Shown in pieces: positions 15,741-24,025 of a stretch of 45,443 bases of DNA. Source of the stretch: JBBQHM01 sp038323965 (GTDB taxonomy: Bacteria; Verrucomicrobiota; Verrucomicrobiia; Chthoniobacterales; UBA10450). How positions within the stretch are numbered: position 1 is the first letter of the stretch; the number at the start of each line of letters is the position of its first letter. Position numbers and translations under genes: made by a program. The notes beneath the pieces were generated by a model, which did no database searches, had not been told where the DNA came from, and was given only the letters and a program-made list of their open reading frames with translations. The stretch covers positions 1-45,443 of the forward strand of contig JBBQHM010000006.1 of NCBI GenBank assembly GCA_038323965.1. The letters are read 5' to 3'.

Positions 15741-17441
15741 GTGCACGCTAACGACGATTATGTCTTGCGAGTGCTCGAAGACATCGGCCTCGTTTCACGC
15801 CCGCAGATAGAGAAGGCACGAGCGCGGTTAAATGGCGCCCCGAGCGTCGTTGATGTCCTTGTCCGAGACGGCGTTCTTTCCGTGGATGACGTCTCCCGCT
15901 CGCTCGCTGCGCAGGCCCATATGCAATGGATCGACCTGGCTTCGATGCTGGTGCCGCCGGAGGTCATCGCGCAAATTTCTGCGTCGGATGCGCGACGCTT
16001 CAAAGTCGTGCCCGTCGGATTTAGCGACAGCGGCTTAATCGTCGCCGTCAGCGATCCGCTGGATATCGACACGATCGACAGCCTCAGTTTTTTACTGCAA
16101 CGAGAGATCGAGGTTGTTTGCACTTCGCCCGAGAAAATCCGCGAGGCGTTGATCAAGTATTACGGAACGGCTGAGGAAGCAGTCGACGTTCTGGAGCAAC
16201 GAATGGGAGACGCCGACTTCGGTCTGGAGATCGGTGATACCGCGGACACATCCGATGTGGATGAAACCGACGCGCCGATCATCCGTCTCGTGTCAATGTT
16301 GATCATCGAGGCGCATAAACTCGGAGCCAGCGACATCCACCTCGAGCCGCTGGATAAGGAATTTCGCGTGCGGTTTCGCGTCGACGGTGTGCTGCAGGAA
16401 ATGCAGGCGCCGCCAAAGCGTCTTCAGTCAGCGATCATCAGCCGGCTGAAAATCATGACCGGCTCCATGAGTATCGCCGAGAAACGTTTGCCGCAGGATG
16501 GGCGCATTCAGGTCAAGATTCGCAAGAAACCGATCGACCTGCGCGTCTCGACGATTCCGACGAATCACGGCGAAAGCGTCGTGATGCGTGTGCTCGATAA
16601 ATCGAGCCTCATGCTGGGACTCCCGGAGCTCGGATTTTTTAGCGACGACCAGGAGACTTTCGAGCGCCTCCTGCGCTTACCGGACGGCATTCTGTTGGTC
16701 ACGGGTCCCACTGGCTCCGGAAAAACGAGCACGCTTTACGCGTGTCTGAATCACATCAACAAGCCCGATCGCAAGATCATCACAGTCGAGGAACCAATTG
16801 AGTATCAGATGACGGGAATCAATCAGGTGCAGGTGAACCCAGAGATTGGTCTCTCGTTCGCAACCGTCCTGCGTTCGATTTTGCGGCAGGCGCCAAACGT
16901 CATCATGATCGGCGAAATTCGCGACTTGGAGACCGCTTCCATCGCCACTAACGCCAGCCTCACCGGCCATCTGGTTTTCAGCACCCTGCATACCAACGAC
17001 GCGCCGTCTGCGGTGGCCCGACTGGTTGATATCGGCATGCAACCGTTTCTCGTCGCCTCCTCGGTGCGCGCAATCCTGGCGCAACGGCTCGTCCGCCGTT
17101 TATGCAATCACTGCAAGACGCCGTCGGAATTGAGCGAAACGGAAATGCGTGCCCTGCGCATCGAGCGCTCCCAGGCATCGGGCGCTCAGGTGATGCGCGC
17201 GACGGGCTGCGATCAATGCCGGCGCACCGGTTTCAAGGGACGCATGGGAATTTTCGAGATGTTCCTGATCGACGACGAAGTGCGCCATATGATTAACAAA
17301 CGGAGCTCCACCGTCGTCATTCGCCAGAAAGCACGCGAGCTCGGCATGCGCACGCTGCGTGAAGATGGTGTGCGCAAAGTTCTGGCGGGCCTCACCTCCG
17401 CGGAAGAAGTGATTTCGGTAACCGTCGCCGATGCGAGTTGA
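15741..17441 (+). CDS. GspE/PilB-type secretion ATPase (first copy)
   Basis: A 566-residue hexameric ATPase of the type II secretion / type IV pilus assembly class, acting at the cytoplasmic face of the inner membrane. Residues 1-150 form the N-terminal MshEN/GspE_N domain. Walker A is GPTGSGKT with Lys328. The Asp box, Walker B (VIMIGEIRDLETA) and His box follow. A tetracysteine zinc motif is present as CNHCK and CDQCRRTGF. Start is GTG at 15741. A second, distinct ATPase gene of the same family follows at 17610, separated by a class B palindrome. Two paralogues in tandem suggest either two functions, such as assembly and another role, or two machines sharing one platform protein. Confidence 0.92.
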   Translation: MHANDDYVLRVLEDIGLVSRPQIEKARARLNGAPSVVDVLVRDGVLSVDDVSRSLAAQAHMQWIDLASMLVPPEVIAQISASDARRFKVVPVGFSDSGLIVAVSDPLDIDTIDSLSFLLQREIEVVCTSPEKIREALIKYYGTAEEAVDVLEQRMGDADFGLEIGDTADTSDVDETDAPIIRLVSMLIIEAHKLGASDIHLEPLDKEFRVRFRVDGVLQEMQAPPKRLQSAIISRLKIMTGSMSIAEKRLPQDGRIQVKIRKKPIDLRVSTIPTNHGESVVMRVLDKSSLMLGLPELGFFSDDQETFERLLRLPDGILLVTGPTGSGKTSTLYACLNHINKPDRKIITVEEPIEYQMTGINQVQVNPEIGLSFATVLRSILRQAPNVIMIGEIRDLETASIATNASLTGHLVFSTLHTNDAPSAVARLVDIGMQPFLVASSVRAILAQRLVRRLCNHCKTPSELSETEMRALRIERSQASGAQVMRATGCDQCRRTGFKGRMGIFEMFLIDDEVRHMINKRSSTVVIRQKARELGMRTLREDGVRKVLAGLTSAEEVISVTVADAS

Positions 17442-17459
17442 CGCAAACTCTTCGGCTTT

Positions 17460-17556
17460 GGGAGCGCACGAGGCCCGCGTGCCGATCGCGGCGGCTCGCC
17501 GCGATTCCCGCGTTCGGCGAGCCGCCGAACACAGCACGCCAGCGGCGTGCGCTCCC
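17460..17556. repeat. Class B palindromic element between the two GspE genes
   Basis: The outer arms 17460-17482 and 17534-17556 are imperfect reverse complements (19 of 23), beginning GGGAGCGCACG and ending CGTGCGCTCCC. Inside, 17490-17501 and 17515-17526 form a perfect 12-base inverted repeat. The termini are shared with the element at 20730-20900 in the pseudopilin gene. It fills most of the 168-base gap between the ATPase genes. Confidence 0.8.
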
Positions 17557-17609
17557 CAGCCGCTGCGACGCCGCGCTACGGCGCGATTAAGGGCATTCGC
17601 GCCTACCCG

Positions 17610-19298
17610 ATGAATAACAAACAAGTCATCGATTTGTTCGTTGAGCAGCGCGTTCTGCTGCCGTCGCAGGCCGAGGACGTGCTGACCGAAGCGCAGCAGA
17701 ACGGGAAAACGATTGTGCAGGCGATGGTCGACGGCGGCTTCATCGACGAGCAGGGATTTTATCAGACGATCGCAGATTCGTTGGGCACGCAGTTCGTCGA
17801 TCTCAGTGCCCGCGAGATTCCACCGGAAGTTGTGAAATTGATTCCAAGCGGCCTCGCCCGTCTGCATCGCGCTTTGCCGATCGCGGCCCACAACGGCACT
17901 TTGCAAATCGCGCTCGTCGATCCGCTGGACGATCGCGCGGCGGAAGATCTGCGCTTCGCGCTCGGTCGCGAGATTGAAGTAGTCGTCGCCCAGACCGACC
18001 AGATCGAGCAACGGATCGCGAGCTTTTACGGCTCCGACACTTCGAGCATGGAGGAAGTGCTCAAACAACTCGGCGAAGCGGGCGAGCTGCTGCAATTACG
18101 TGGCGACGACGCCGCCGCCGCGCAGGTCGAGGCCGAAGCCAACGCGACGCCGATCATTCGATTTGTGGATTTGATCCTCTTCCAGGCGATCCAGGATCGG
18201 GCGAGCGACATTCACTTCGAACCATTCGAGCACGAGTTCAAAATTCGTTATCGGGTCGACGGCGCACTTTACGAAATTTCACCTCCGCCGCGTCATCTCG
18301 CGCTGCCGATTATTTCGCGCGTCAAAGTGATGGCGAACATGAACATCGCCGAGCGACGTCTGCCGCAGGACGGACGTATCCAGAAAAATATCGCGGGCCG
18401 CAGCATTGATCTCCGCGTCTCGACCTTACCGACACAGTTCGGCGAAAGCGTCGTCCTGCGCGTGCTTGATCGATCGACGGTGAATCTCGACCTCGAGATG
18501 CTCGGCCTGCCCGATTACATCCATCAATACATTCTCGAAGTGATCGAGCGGCCGAATGGAATCTTCATCGTCACCGGCCCAACCGGCAGCGGAAAAACGA
18601 CAACGCTGTATTCGTGCCTGCGCAAGATCAACACGATCGATTCGAAGTTGCTCACCGCGGAAGAACCGGTCGAATACGACCTCGAAGGAATCATGCAGGT
18701 CCCCGTGAATGAGAGCATCGGCCTGACCTTCGCGCGCGTTCTTCGCGCTTTTCTGCGGCAGGATCCGGATCGTATCATGGTCGGTGAGACGCGGGACCTG
18801 GAAACCGCGCAGATCGCGATTCAGGCTTCACTCACCGGGCATCTTGTCTTCACCACGCTGCATACGAACGACGCGCCGGGCGCCGTCACCCGCCTGATCG
18901 ACATGGGCGTTGAGCCATTCCTGATTTCGTCGACGCTGGAAGCTGTGCTCGGTCAGCGTTTGCTGCGCACGATCTGTCCTCAGTGTCGCTCGGAATACGA
19001 TCCGGCCGCCACGATTCTCGATCAGCTCGGGCTCGCACGTCACGAGATCGGCGCGCGAAAGTTTTTCTACGGGAAAGGATGTGATGCCTGCAATCACACC
19101 GGCTACAAGGGCCGCAAAGGGATTTACGAGCTCATGCGCATAACCGACCCAATTCGCGAATTGATCAACGAGCGCGCGCCGAGCGTGACGTTAAAACAAA
19201 AAGCAATCGAGCTCGGGATGGTGACGTTGCGCCAGGATGGTCTGCGCAGCATTTTTGACGGCGACACGACCGTTGAAGAAGTGCTGAAGTACACGTGA
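17610..19298 (+). CDS. GspE/PilB-type secretion ATPase (second copy)
   Basis: A 562-residue paralogue of the preceding ATPase with the same layout. The N-terminal MshEN-like domain spans 1-150. Walker A GPTGSGKTT has Lys329. Walker B is RIMVGETRDLETA, the His box is HLVFTTLHTND, and the zinc tetracysteine is CPQC and CDACNHTGYKG. ATG at 17610 is chosen because it begins the conserved N-terminal sequence (MNNKQVIDLFVEQRVL). The frame stays open further upstream only through the class B palindrome. GspF/PilC follows after a class A palindrome, so the order ATPase-ATPase-platform-pseudopilin is a type II secretion or type IV pilus operon. The two ATPases differ strongly outside the motor core. 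Confidence 0.92.
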   Translation: MNNKQVIDLFVEQRVLLPSQAEDVLTEAQQNGKTIVQAMVDGGFIDEQGFYQTIADSLGTQFVDLSAREIPPEVVKLIPSGLARLHRALPIAAHNGTLQIALVDPLDDRAAEDLRFALGREIEVVVAQTDQIEQRIASFYGSDTSSMEEVLKQLGEAGELLQLRGDDAAAAQVEAEANATPIIRFVDLILFQAIQDRASDIHFEPFEHEFKIRYRVDGALYEISPPPRHLALPIISRVKVMANMNIAERRLPQDGRIQKNIAGRSIDLRVSTLPTQFGESVVLRVLDRSTVNLDLEMLGLPDYIHQYILEVIERPNGIFIVTGPTGSGKTTTLYSCLRKINTIDSKLLTAEEPVEYDLEGIMQVPVNESIGLTFARVLRAFLRQDPDRIMVGETRDLETAQIAIQASLTGHLVFTTLHTNDAPGAVTRLIDMGVEPFLISSTLEAVLGQRLLRTICPQCRSEYDPAATILDQLGLARHEIGARKFFYGKGCDACNHTGYKGRKGIYELMRITDPIRELINERAPSVTLKQKAIELGMVTLRQDGLRSIFDGDTTVEEVLKYT

Positions 19299-19305
19299 AC
19301 GCAGT

Positions 19306-19390
19306 TGTCATCCCGAACGCAGTCGAGGGACCCCGTGAAAGCTTACCACCAGTCGCGCAACGGGGTGTCTCGACTTAGCTCGACATGACC
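19306..19390. repeat. Class A palindromic element (diverged copy)
   Basis: The left arm begins TGTCATCCCGAACGCAGTCG and the right arm ends CGACTTAGCTCGACATGACC. The arms pair imperfectly around GGGACCCCG / CGGGGTGTC. It occupies most of the gap between the second ATPase gene and the GspF gene. Confidence 0.8.
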
Positions 19391-19415
19391 GCAGTTTCGC
19401 GATGAATTTCTAACC

Positions 19416-20699
19416 ATGCCGCGCTTCACCTATGTCGCCCTCGATTCACGCGGTCAGGAATCGACGGGCGTGCTCGATGCCAACTCGAGCAATGAAGCCA
19501 TCGGACAGCTGCGGCAGGCGGGATATTTCCCAACCAGCGTTGTCGAGGAAGGCAAAGGCGGCGCCACTGCGCGGAAAACTTCCCGTGCGGTCATAGGCAC
19601 TACGGCGACGCCGCGGAGCCGCTCCAGCATCACGTTATTTAAACGTAAGACGATCAAACCCAAGGCGCTCATGATTTTCACGCGCCAGCTCGCAACTCTC
19701 ATCGATGCTGGCCTTCCGCTCCTGCGGGGATTGAGTGTTCTCGGAAAACAGGAGCGCGACTCAGTTCTGAAGAGCACTGCGGACGGTCTCGCGGAATCAG
19801 TGCAAGGCGGCAGCACATTCTCCGATGCGCTGGCGCAGCACCCTCGGATTTTTAACGAGCTCTACGTCAGCATGGTAAAGGCCGGTGAACTCGGCGGCGT
19901 GCTGGAGGTGGTGTTAACACGACTCGCGGAGTTCCAGGAAAAAGCGCAGAAGATCAAAAACAAGGTGCTCGCCGCCATGGTCTATCCGGTGATCGTCATG
20001 TTCATGGCGGTCGCGATCCTCGCGTTTTTGCTCGTTTTCATTGTCCCGCGATTCGAAGCGATTTTTCACGACATGCTGGGCGATCGGCCGCTGCCCACGA
20101 TCACGCTCATTGTCATTGGCTTTAGCCGATTCGTGCAGAATCACTGGGCCATCATTGTTGGATCGATCGTTGTGATCGTAATCGGCTACAAAGTCATTTC
20201 GCGCAGTCGTGGAGGTCGCGTCGCTCTCGATCGCCTCAAGCTGCGTGTGCCGTTATTCGGCGACCTCATCCGCAAGACCGCGATCTCGCGCTTCTCGCGC
20301 ACGCTCGGAACGCTTGTCACCAGCGGTGTTTCGATTCTGCAGGCGTTAACGATCACGCGTGAGACCGCCGGTAACACCGTGATCGCGAACGCGATTTCGG
20401 AAGTGCACGACCGCGTGAAAGAGGGCGAGTCGATCGTGCAACCGCTCGAAACCAGCGGCGCTTTCCCACCCATGGTCATCAGCATGATCGACGTCGGTGA
20501 AGAGACCGGACAACTGCCCGAGATGCTCTTGAAAATCGCCGACGTTTACGACGACGAAGTCGATAACTCGGTCGCTGCCCTGACTTCGCTGCTCGAGCCC
20601 GTCATGATTATCCTTCTCGCCGTGATCGTGGGAACCATCGTCATCGCATTGTTCCTCCCGCTCATCAGCATCATCAGCGGCTTGCAACAACAAACGTGA
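19416..20699 (+). CDS. GspF/PilC-type inner-membrane platform protein
   Basis: A 427-residue polytopic protein, the platform on which GspE/PilB ATPases act. It starts MPRFTYVALDSRGQE, the typical N-terminus of the family. Two T2SSF cytoplasmic domains follow (about 80-190 and 275-400), each starting after basic linkers and containing motifs such as FTRQLATLIDAGLPLLRGL and FSRTLGTLVTSGVSILQAL. Membrane segments lie near residues 187-212 (VIVMFMAVAILAFLLVFIV), 230-265 and the C-terminus (VMIILLAVIVGTIVIALFL). It is next to both ATPases and the pseudopilin, supporting one operon. Confidence 0.93.
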   Translation: MPRFTYVALDSRGQESTGVLDANSSNEAIGQLRQAGYFPTSVVEEGKGGATARKTSRAVIGTTATPRSRSSITLFKRKTIKPKALMIFTRQLATLIDAGLPLLRGLSVLGKQERDSVLKSTADGLAESVQGGSTFSDALAQHPRIFNELYVSMVKAGELGGVLEVVLTRLAEFQEKAQKIKNKVLAAMVYPVIVMFMAVAILAFLLVFIVPRFEAIFHDMLGDRPLPTITLIVIGFSRFVQNHWAIIVGSIVVIVIGYKVISRSRGGRVALDRLKLRVPLFGDLIRKTAISRFSRTLGTLVTSGVSILQALTITRETAGNTVIANAISEVHDRVKEGESIVQPLETSGAFPPMVISMIDVGEETGQLPEMLLKIADVYDDEVDNSVAALTSLLEPVMIILLAVIVGTIVIALFLPLISIISGLQQQT

Positions 20700-20712
20700 A
20701 GAACGCCGCGCG

Positions 20713-21429
20713 ATGAACTCGAGAATTTTCCGGGGAGCGCACGCGCCTCGCGTGTCCGCCAGTCGGACGGACTCGTCCCATGGCGAGCTGGCGATGGCGC
20801 CCTCGCCATCGCGGACTTTGATTTCGGATTTTAAACTTGGACGTAAAGATGGTTTCGGCGAGGCGCCAAAACCAGCACGCGAGGCGCGTGCGCTCCCCGG
20901 ATCGGCAGGCGACGCGTTCACGATCATCGAGTTGCTGATCGTGATGGCGATCATCATCATCCTCGCGGGACTAGTGCTCGGAATTTCGGGATACGCCCAC
21001 GAAAAAGGGGCGCGTTCCCGCGCCGAAGCCGAGATCGCAGCGATGTCCGCGGCGCTTGAAAGCTACAAGGCGGATAACGGGATCTACCCCACTGACCCTT
21101 CAACCCAAGCTCTCGACCCAACTACAAAACCCGACTTTAACAGTTACGCGACAGCGAGTCTTTATCTCTACAAAACTCTTAGTGGTAGCGATGAAAAACG
21201 TGCACCTATCGCCGGCGCGAAATCGTACTTTGCATTTAAGCCGAACCAGCTCAGTCCTGCGGACGGCAAGAGTGACATCCAAGCAATTCGGGACCCATTC
21301 GGTAATAGCTACGGATATTCGACTAAGCAGTCGGCGACAGGTTCGGGTGGTTACAATCCGACGTTTGATCTGTGGAGCACCGGAGGATCAACGACGACCG
21401 ACACCGCGAAGTGGATCAAGAATTGGTAG
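20713..21429 (+). CDS. Type II secretion/type IV pseudopilin (GspG-like) with element-extended leader
   Basis: A 238-residue pseudopilin. The prepilin N-methylation signature is AFTIIELLIVMAI (from about residue 67), followed by the hydrophobic stalk and an amphipathic helix. The C-terminal part has the GspG-like patterns NGIYPTDPS, IRDPFGNSYGY and DLWSTGG. It is unusual that about 66 residues precede the cleavage site. They are encoded mostly by a class B palindromic element (20730-20900, 171 bases, exactly 57 codons). Without it the leader would read MNSRILSAGDAFTIIELL, a normal short leader. Position -1 is Ala rather than the usual Gly, as I have seen in related phyla. The C-terminus contains no obvious calcium-binding loop that I can confirm. 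It starts 13 bases after the GspF gene. Confidence 0.85.
   Translation: MNSRIFRGAHAPRVSASRTDSSHGELAMAPSPSRTLISDFKLGRKDGFGEAPKPAREARALPGSAGDAFTIIELLIVMAIIIILAGLVLGISGYAHEKGARSRAEAEIAAMSAALESYKADNGIYPTDPSTQALDPTTKPDFNSYATASLYLYKTLSGSDEKRAPIAGAKSYFAFKPNQLSPADGKSDIQAIRDPFGNSYGYSTKQSATGSGGYNPTFDLWSTGGSTTTDTAKWIKNW
20730..20900. repeat. Class B palindromic element inside the pseudopilin leader
   Basis: Bases 20730-20754 and 20876-20900 are perfect 25-base reverse complements (CCGGGGAGCGCACGCG at one end, CGCGTGCGCTCCCCGG at the other). An internal hairpin GCGATGGCG/CGCCATCGC lies between. The element is 171 bases long, a multiple of three, and is read through without a stop. Its termini match those of the element at 17460-17556. 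Confidence 0.88.
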
Positions 21430-21450
21430 GCGGCGCATTGGCGCAGGCGC

Positions 21451-21566
21451 GGGTAGGGGCGGTTCACCGAACCGTCCGGCGGTGAAAGGATCGCAACTCG
21501 AAGCCTACCGGACGCCTAATTTCGCGATATCGCGCACCCGGGCGATTGGGTCAATCGCACCTACCC
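21451..21566. repeat. Class C palindromic element between convergent genes
   Basis: Begins GGGTAGGGGCGGTTCACCGA and ends CGATTGGGTCAATCGCACC followed by TACCC. A second copy at 30712-30813 has the GGTTCACC-type and GATTGACC-type arms swapped. The right end supplies the TAG stop codon (CTA at 21561-21563) of the ompA-like gene on the minus strand. It lies in the convergent gap after the pseudopilin. Confidence 0.8.
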
Positions 21567-22739
21567 GCCGGTGTTAGTCGTCGTTCGGAATGGCGCGCTT
21601 AACTTTCGGCTTCGCGGCGGCACGTCATCCGCGTTTGGTGTCGCCTTCCTTACCTTCGGTTCAGTCGCAGGGGCGTCGCCGGTGTTCACGACGATGACGA
21701 CGCGTCGGTTTGGCTTTTGGCGTTCGATCTCCATCTGTTCTTCGGGAGAATTCGGTGGCACGAATCGCGGCTGAACCAAAAATTTCGAGGCGCCGTAGCC
21801 GTGGGTCTCGATCTGCGCGGGATTGATTCCCATCACATTGACGAGATATGCCTTCACGTTATCAGCGCGTCGCTGACTCAGCTCAAAGTTGTAATCGGGC
21901 GAGCCTAACGAGTCGGTGTAACCCTCAACGGTGAACGTTGCCTTAGGGTTACGCTGTATCAGCCGGCCGAGTTTTTGCAGCTGACTCGCAGCGCTCTCCG
22001 CGAGGTCCGCGCTGTCGTAGCCGAAAAGTTGATCGTCCGGCATTCTTAACTTCGTGCCGGAGCCGAGCGGACCTTTCTGGGCGAGCAACGAATCCAAATC
22101 GCTAAACCCAAGTGTCCGGCCCTTGTTGGGACCGGCGCTATCGCCCGGCATTTTGCTGGTAAACGAATTCGGTTTTTTAATCGTCGTGCTGGTCGCGAGT
22201 TCCGTTCCGCTCAGGGCCGGCTGCGGCCGACCCGACACGGCAGAATCATTCAGTAGCGATTGTTCGCGGGTGGCATTGGGACTGGTCGAGAGCGTCTGCG
22301 CCGTCGTTCGCTCGATCTCATCCATCACCGAAGTCGTGGGCGCCTGGTCGACCTGCGGTTTATCCGGCAGCACGTCGCGCGTGTCGTCCGGCATCTGAGT
22401 TGTCGCCTGCACGTCCTGTAAAAGTTTGTCGAAAGATTTTTTCTCGTCGGGCTGCTGCGCGTCCGTCTGGTCGGGTTCAGGCTTGGCCGCAGGCGCCACC
22501 GGATCCGAACTGGCCTTATCCAGCTGCTGGTTGGCATTCAGCGTTGTCACCTTGAACATCGGCGTCTGAAGCTCGGCGCTGGACGTGTCCGCGGGCGCGA
22601 AGCGGGTGCGATAGAAGTAGGCGCAGAGCGCGAGATGCAGGAGCAACGAGAGCACCAACGCGAGGAAGAGCCAATTGCGCTGCTGATTCGCGCTCACGAG
22701 CGCTTCATAGCCGATGTCTTCGAAGTCAGATCTGCGCAT
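21561..22739 (-). CDS. OmpA-family peptidoglycan-binding protein with N-terminal membrane anchor
   Basis: A 392-residue protein. Residues about 22-45 (NWLFLALVLSLLLHLALCAY) form a single membrane span near the N-terminus, with no cleavage site, so it is anchored in the inner membrane. Residues 50-240 are a Pro/Gln/Asp-rich, low-complexity linker. Residues 250-375 form an OmpA C-terminal domain (EGYTDSLGSPDYNFELSQRR, then ADNVKAYL), which in this family binds diaminopimelate in peptidoglycan. The TonB-like proline and acidic linker resembles energiser or wall-spanning proteins, but there is no TonB signature. The gene starts three bases after panB and is the last gene of the dap-fol-pan operon. 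Its final codons and stop fall in the class C palindrome. Confidence 0.85.
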   Translation of the reverse strand: MRRSDFEDIGYEALVSANQQRNWLFLALVLSLLLHLALCAYFYRTRFAPADTSSAELQTPMFKVTTLNANQQLDKASSDPVAPAAKPEPDQTDAQQPDEKKSFDKLLQDVQATTQMPDDTRDVLPDKPQVDQAPTTSVMDEIERTTAQTLSTSPNATREQSLLNDSAVSGRPQPALSGTELATSTTIKKPNSFTSKMPGDSAGPNKGRTLGFSDLDSLLAQKGPLGSGTKLRMPDDQLFGYDSADLAESAASQLQKLGRLIQRNPKATFTVEGYTDSLGSPDYNFELSQRRADNVKAYLVNVMGINPAQIETHGYGASKFLVQPRFVPPNSPEEQMEIERQKPNRRVVIVVNTGDAPATEPKVRKATPNADDVPPRSRKLSAPFRTTTNTGG

Positions 22740-22742
22740 GCC

Positions 22743-23522
22743 TTAATTCAGACGTTGGCCATTTCGAGTTCGTTCAATGAAAACGTGAGCCGCCTGCCTG
22801 ATCTGTTCCGCCACGTTTGCAGCGGGCGCGACAAATTTCGGTGTGAACCACGGAAACATCCCGATGAGATCGTGCGTTACCAGAATTTCGCCATCACAAT
22901 CATTGCCGGAACCGATGCCGATGGTTGGAATGCCGATCGCCCGGCTGATCATCCCGGCAGTTTCAGACGCAACTATCTCGAGCACTACCGCAAACGCGCC
23001 GGCTGCTTCCACCGCCTTGGCGTCACGTAACAAAGCCTCGGCTTGCTCTTGCGTGCGGCCCTTCACTTTGTAGCCGCCCTCTTCGCGTACGCTCTGCGGC
23101 AGCATTCCAATATGTCCAAGAAACGGAATGCCCGCCGCAACGATCGCTTCAATCTGCGCGACGTGACTCACTCCGCCTTCAAGTTTTACCGCATGCGCCC
23201 CGGCGTCGATCAGCTTGCGTGATGCCGCCACGGCGTCATCGGGATTGTCGTAAGTGTGAATCGGAAGATCGCTCACCAGCAACGCGCGCGTCACTCCGCG
23301 CGCCACAGCGCGAGTGTGATGAATGATTTCCTCGAGGGTCACGCTGGTGGTGTCTTCGTAACCGAGCACCACCATGCCAACTGAATCGCCGACCAGAATA
23401 ATATCGATCCCGCTTTCATCCAGCAGGCGGGCGGTTGGATAATCGTAAGCCGTCAGCGCCGTGATGCGTTCACCGCGACTTTTCTGGTCGCGAAATTTCT
23501 GCACCAGATCTGGCGTCACCAT
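22743..23522 (-). CDS. panB: 3-methyl-2-oxobutanoate hydroxymethyltransferase
   Basis: A 259-residue ketopantoate hydroxymethyltransferase, first step of pantothenate (coenzyme A) synthesis, using 5,10-methylenetetrahydrofolate. Motifs are TAYDYPTARLLDESG, ILVGDSVGMVVLGY (metal-binding Asp), ALLVSDLP, VKLEGG, GHIGMLPQS and VLEIV. Length is typical. Its GTG/ATG start region overlaps the end of folK by seven bases, indicating translational coupling. The link between a folate-pathway gene and a folate-using enzyme is a natural partnership. Confidence 0.95.
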   Translation of the reverse strand: MVTPDLVQKFRDQKSRGERITALTAYDYPTARLLDESGIDIILVGDSVGMVVLGYEDTTSVTLEEIIHHTRAVARGVTRALLVSDLPIHTYDNPDDAVAASRKLIDAGAHAVKLEGGVSHVAQIEAIVAAGIPFLGHIGMLPQSVREEGGYKVKGRTQEQAEALLRDAKAVEAAGAFAVVLEIVASETAGMISRAIGIPTIGIGSGNDCDGEILVTHDLIGMFPWFTPKFVAPAANVAEQIRQAAHVFIERTRNGQRLN

Positions 23523-24025
23523 TTTTCAAGAATCCGGTTTACGACTGCGGGATCCTGCAGCTTCTCGAGCAGCTCACCCACCGAAACAGTTTGGTTCGGC
23601 AAATGTAGATCGATCCGGATCTCAGCCAGGGGTTCGAGCACAAATCGTCGCAGGTGCATGCGTGGATGAGGGAGACGAAGATCGCCGGCGTCGCTCGACC
23701 TCCCGTCAAAGTAGAGCAAATCGAGATCGATCGCGCGCGATTCATTCCGAGGATGATTATCGTCGCGACCAAGTTCCCGCTCGATCCCACGAATCGAAGC
23801 GAGCAACTCGTGAGCGGTGCCCGCATACCCGACTTCCATCACGGCATTGTAAAAAGCGGGCGCGCCCGGTTCACAATCCACGGGCTCAGTTTCAAAAATA
23901 CTCGACGCCAGAATCGGAGCTGAGATTCCATCGAGGGCGACGAGCCCTTTACGTGCGGTGCAAAAATTCGCGAGGCGATCTCCGAGATTCGAGCCGAACG
24001 CAATGCCGGCACGCTGCGTTTTCAT
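23516..24025 (-). CDS. folK: 2-amino-4-hydroxy-6-hydroxymethyldihydropteridine pyrophosphokinase
   Basis: A 169-residue HPPK of folate synthesis, transferring pyrophosphate from ATP to 6-hydroxymethyl-7,8-dihydropterin. It starts MKTQRAGIAFGSNLGDR with the substrate-binding GSNLGDR motif. Later come ETEPVDC, FYNAVMEV, the loop GRDDNHPRNESRAIDLDLL (metal-binding acidic residues) and LPHPRMHLRRFVLEPLAEI. ATG at 24025 overlaps the dapB stop in an ATGA and is chosen over an upstream in-frame start at 24082, which would lie inside dapB. It sits in a tight run with dapB and panB. Confidence 0.95.
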   Translation of the reverse strand: MKTQRAGIAFGSNLGDRLANFCTARKGLVALDGISAPILASSIFETEPVDCEPGAPAFYNAVMEVGYAGTAHELLASIRGIERELGRDDNHPRNESRAIDLDLLYFDGRSSDAGDLRLPHPRMHLRRFVLEPLAEIRIDLHLPNQTVSVGELLEKLQDPAVVNRILEKW

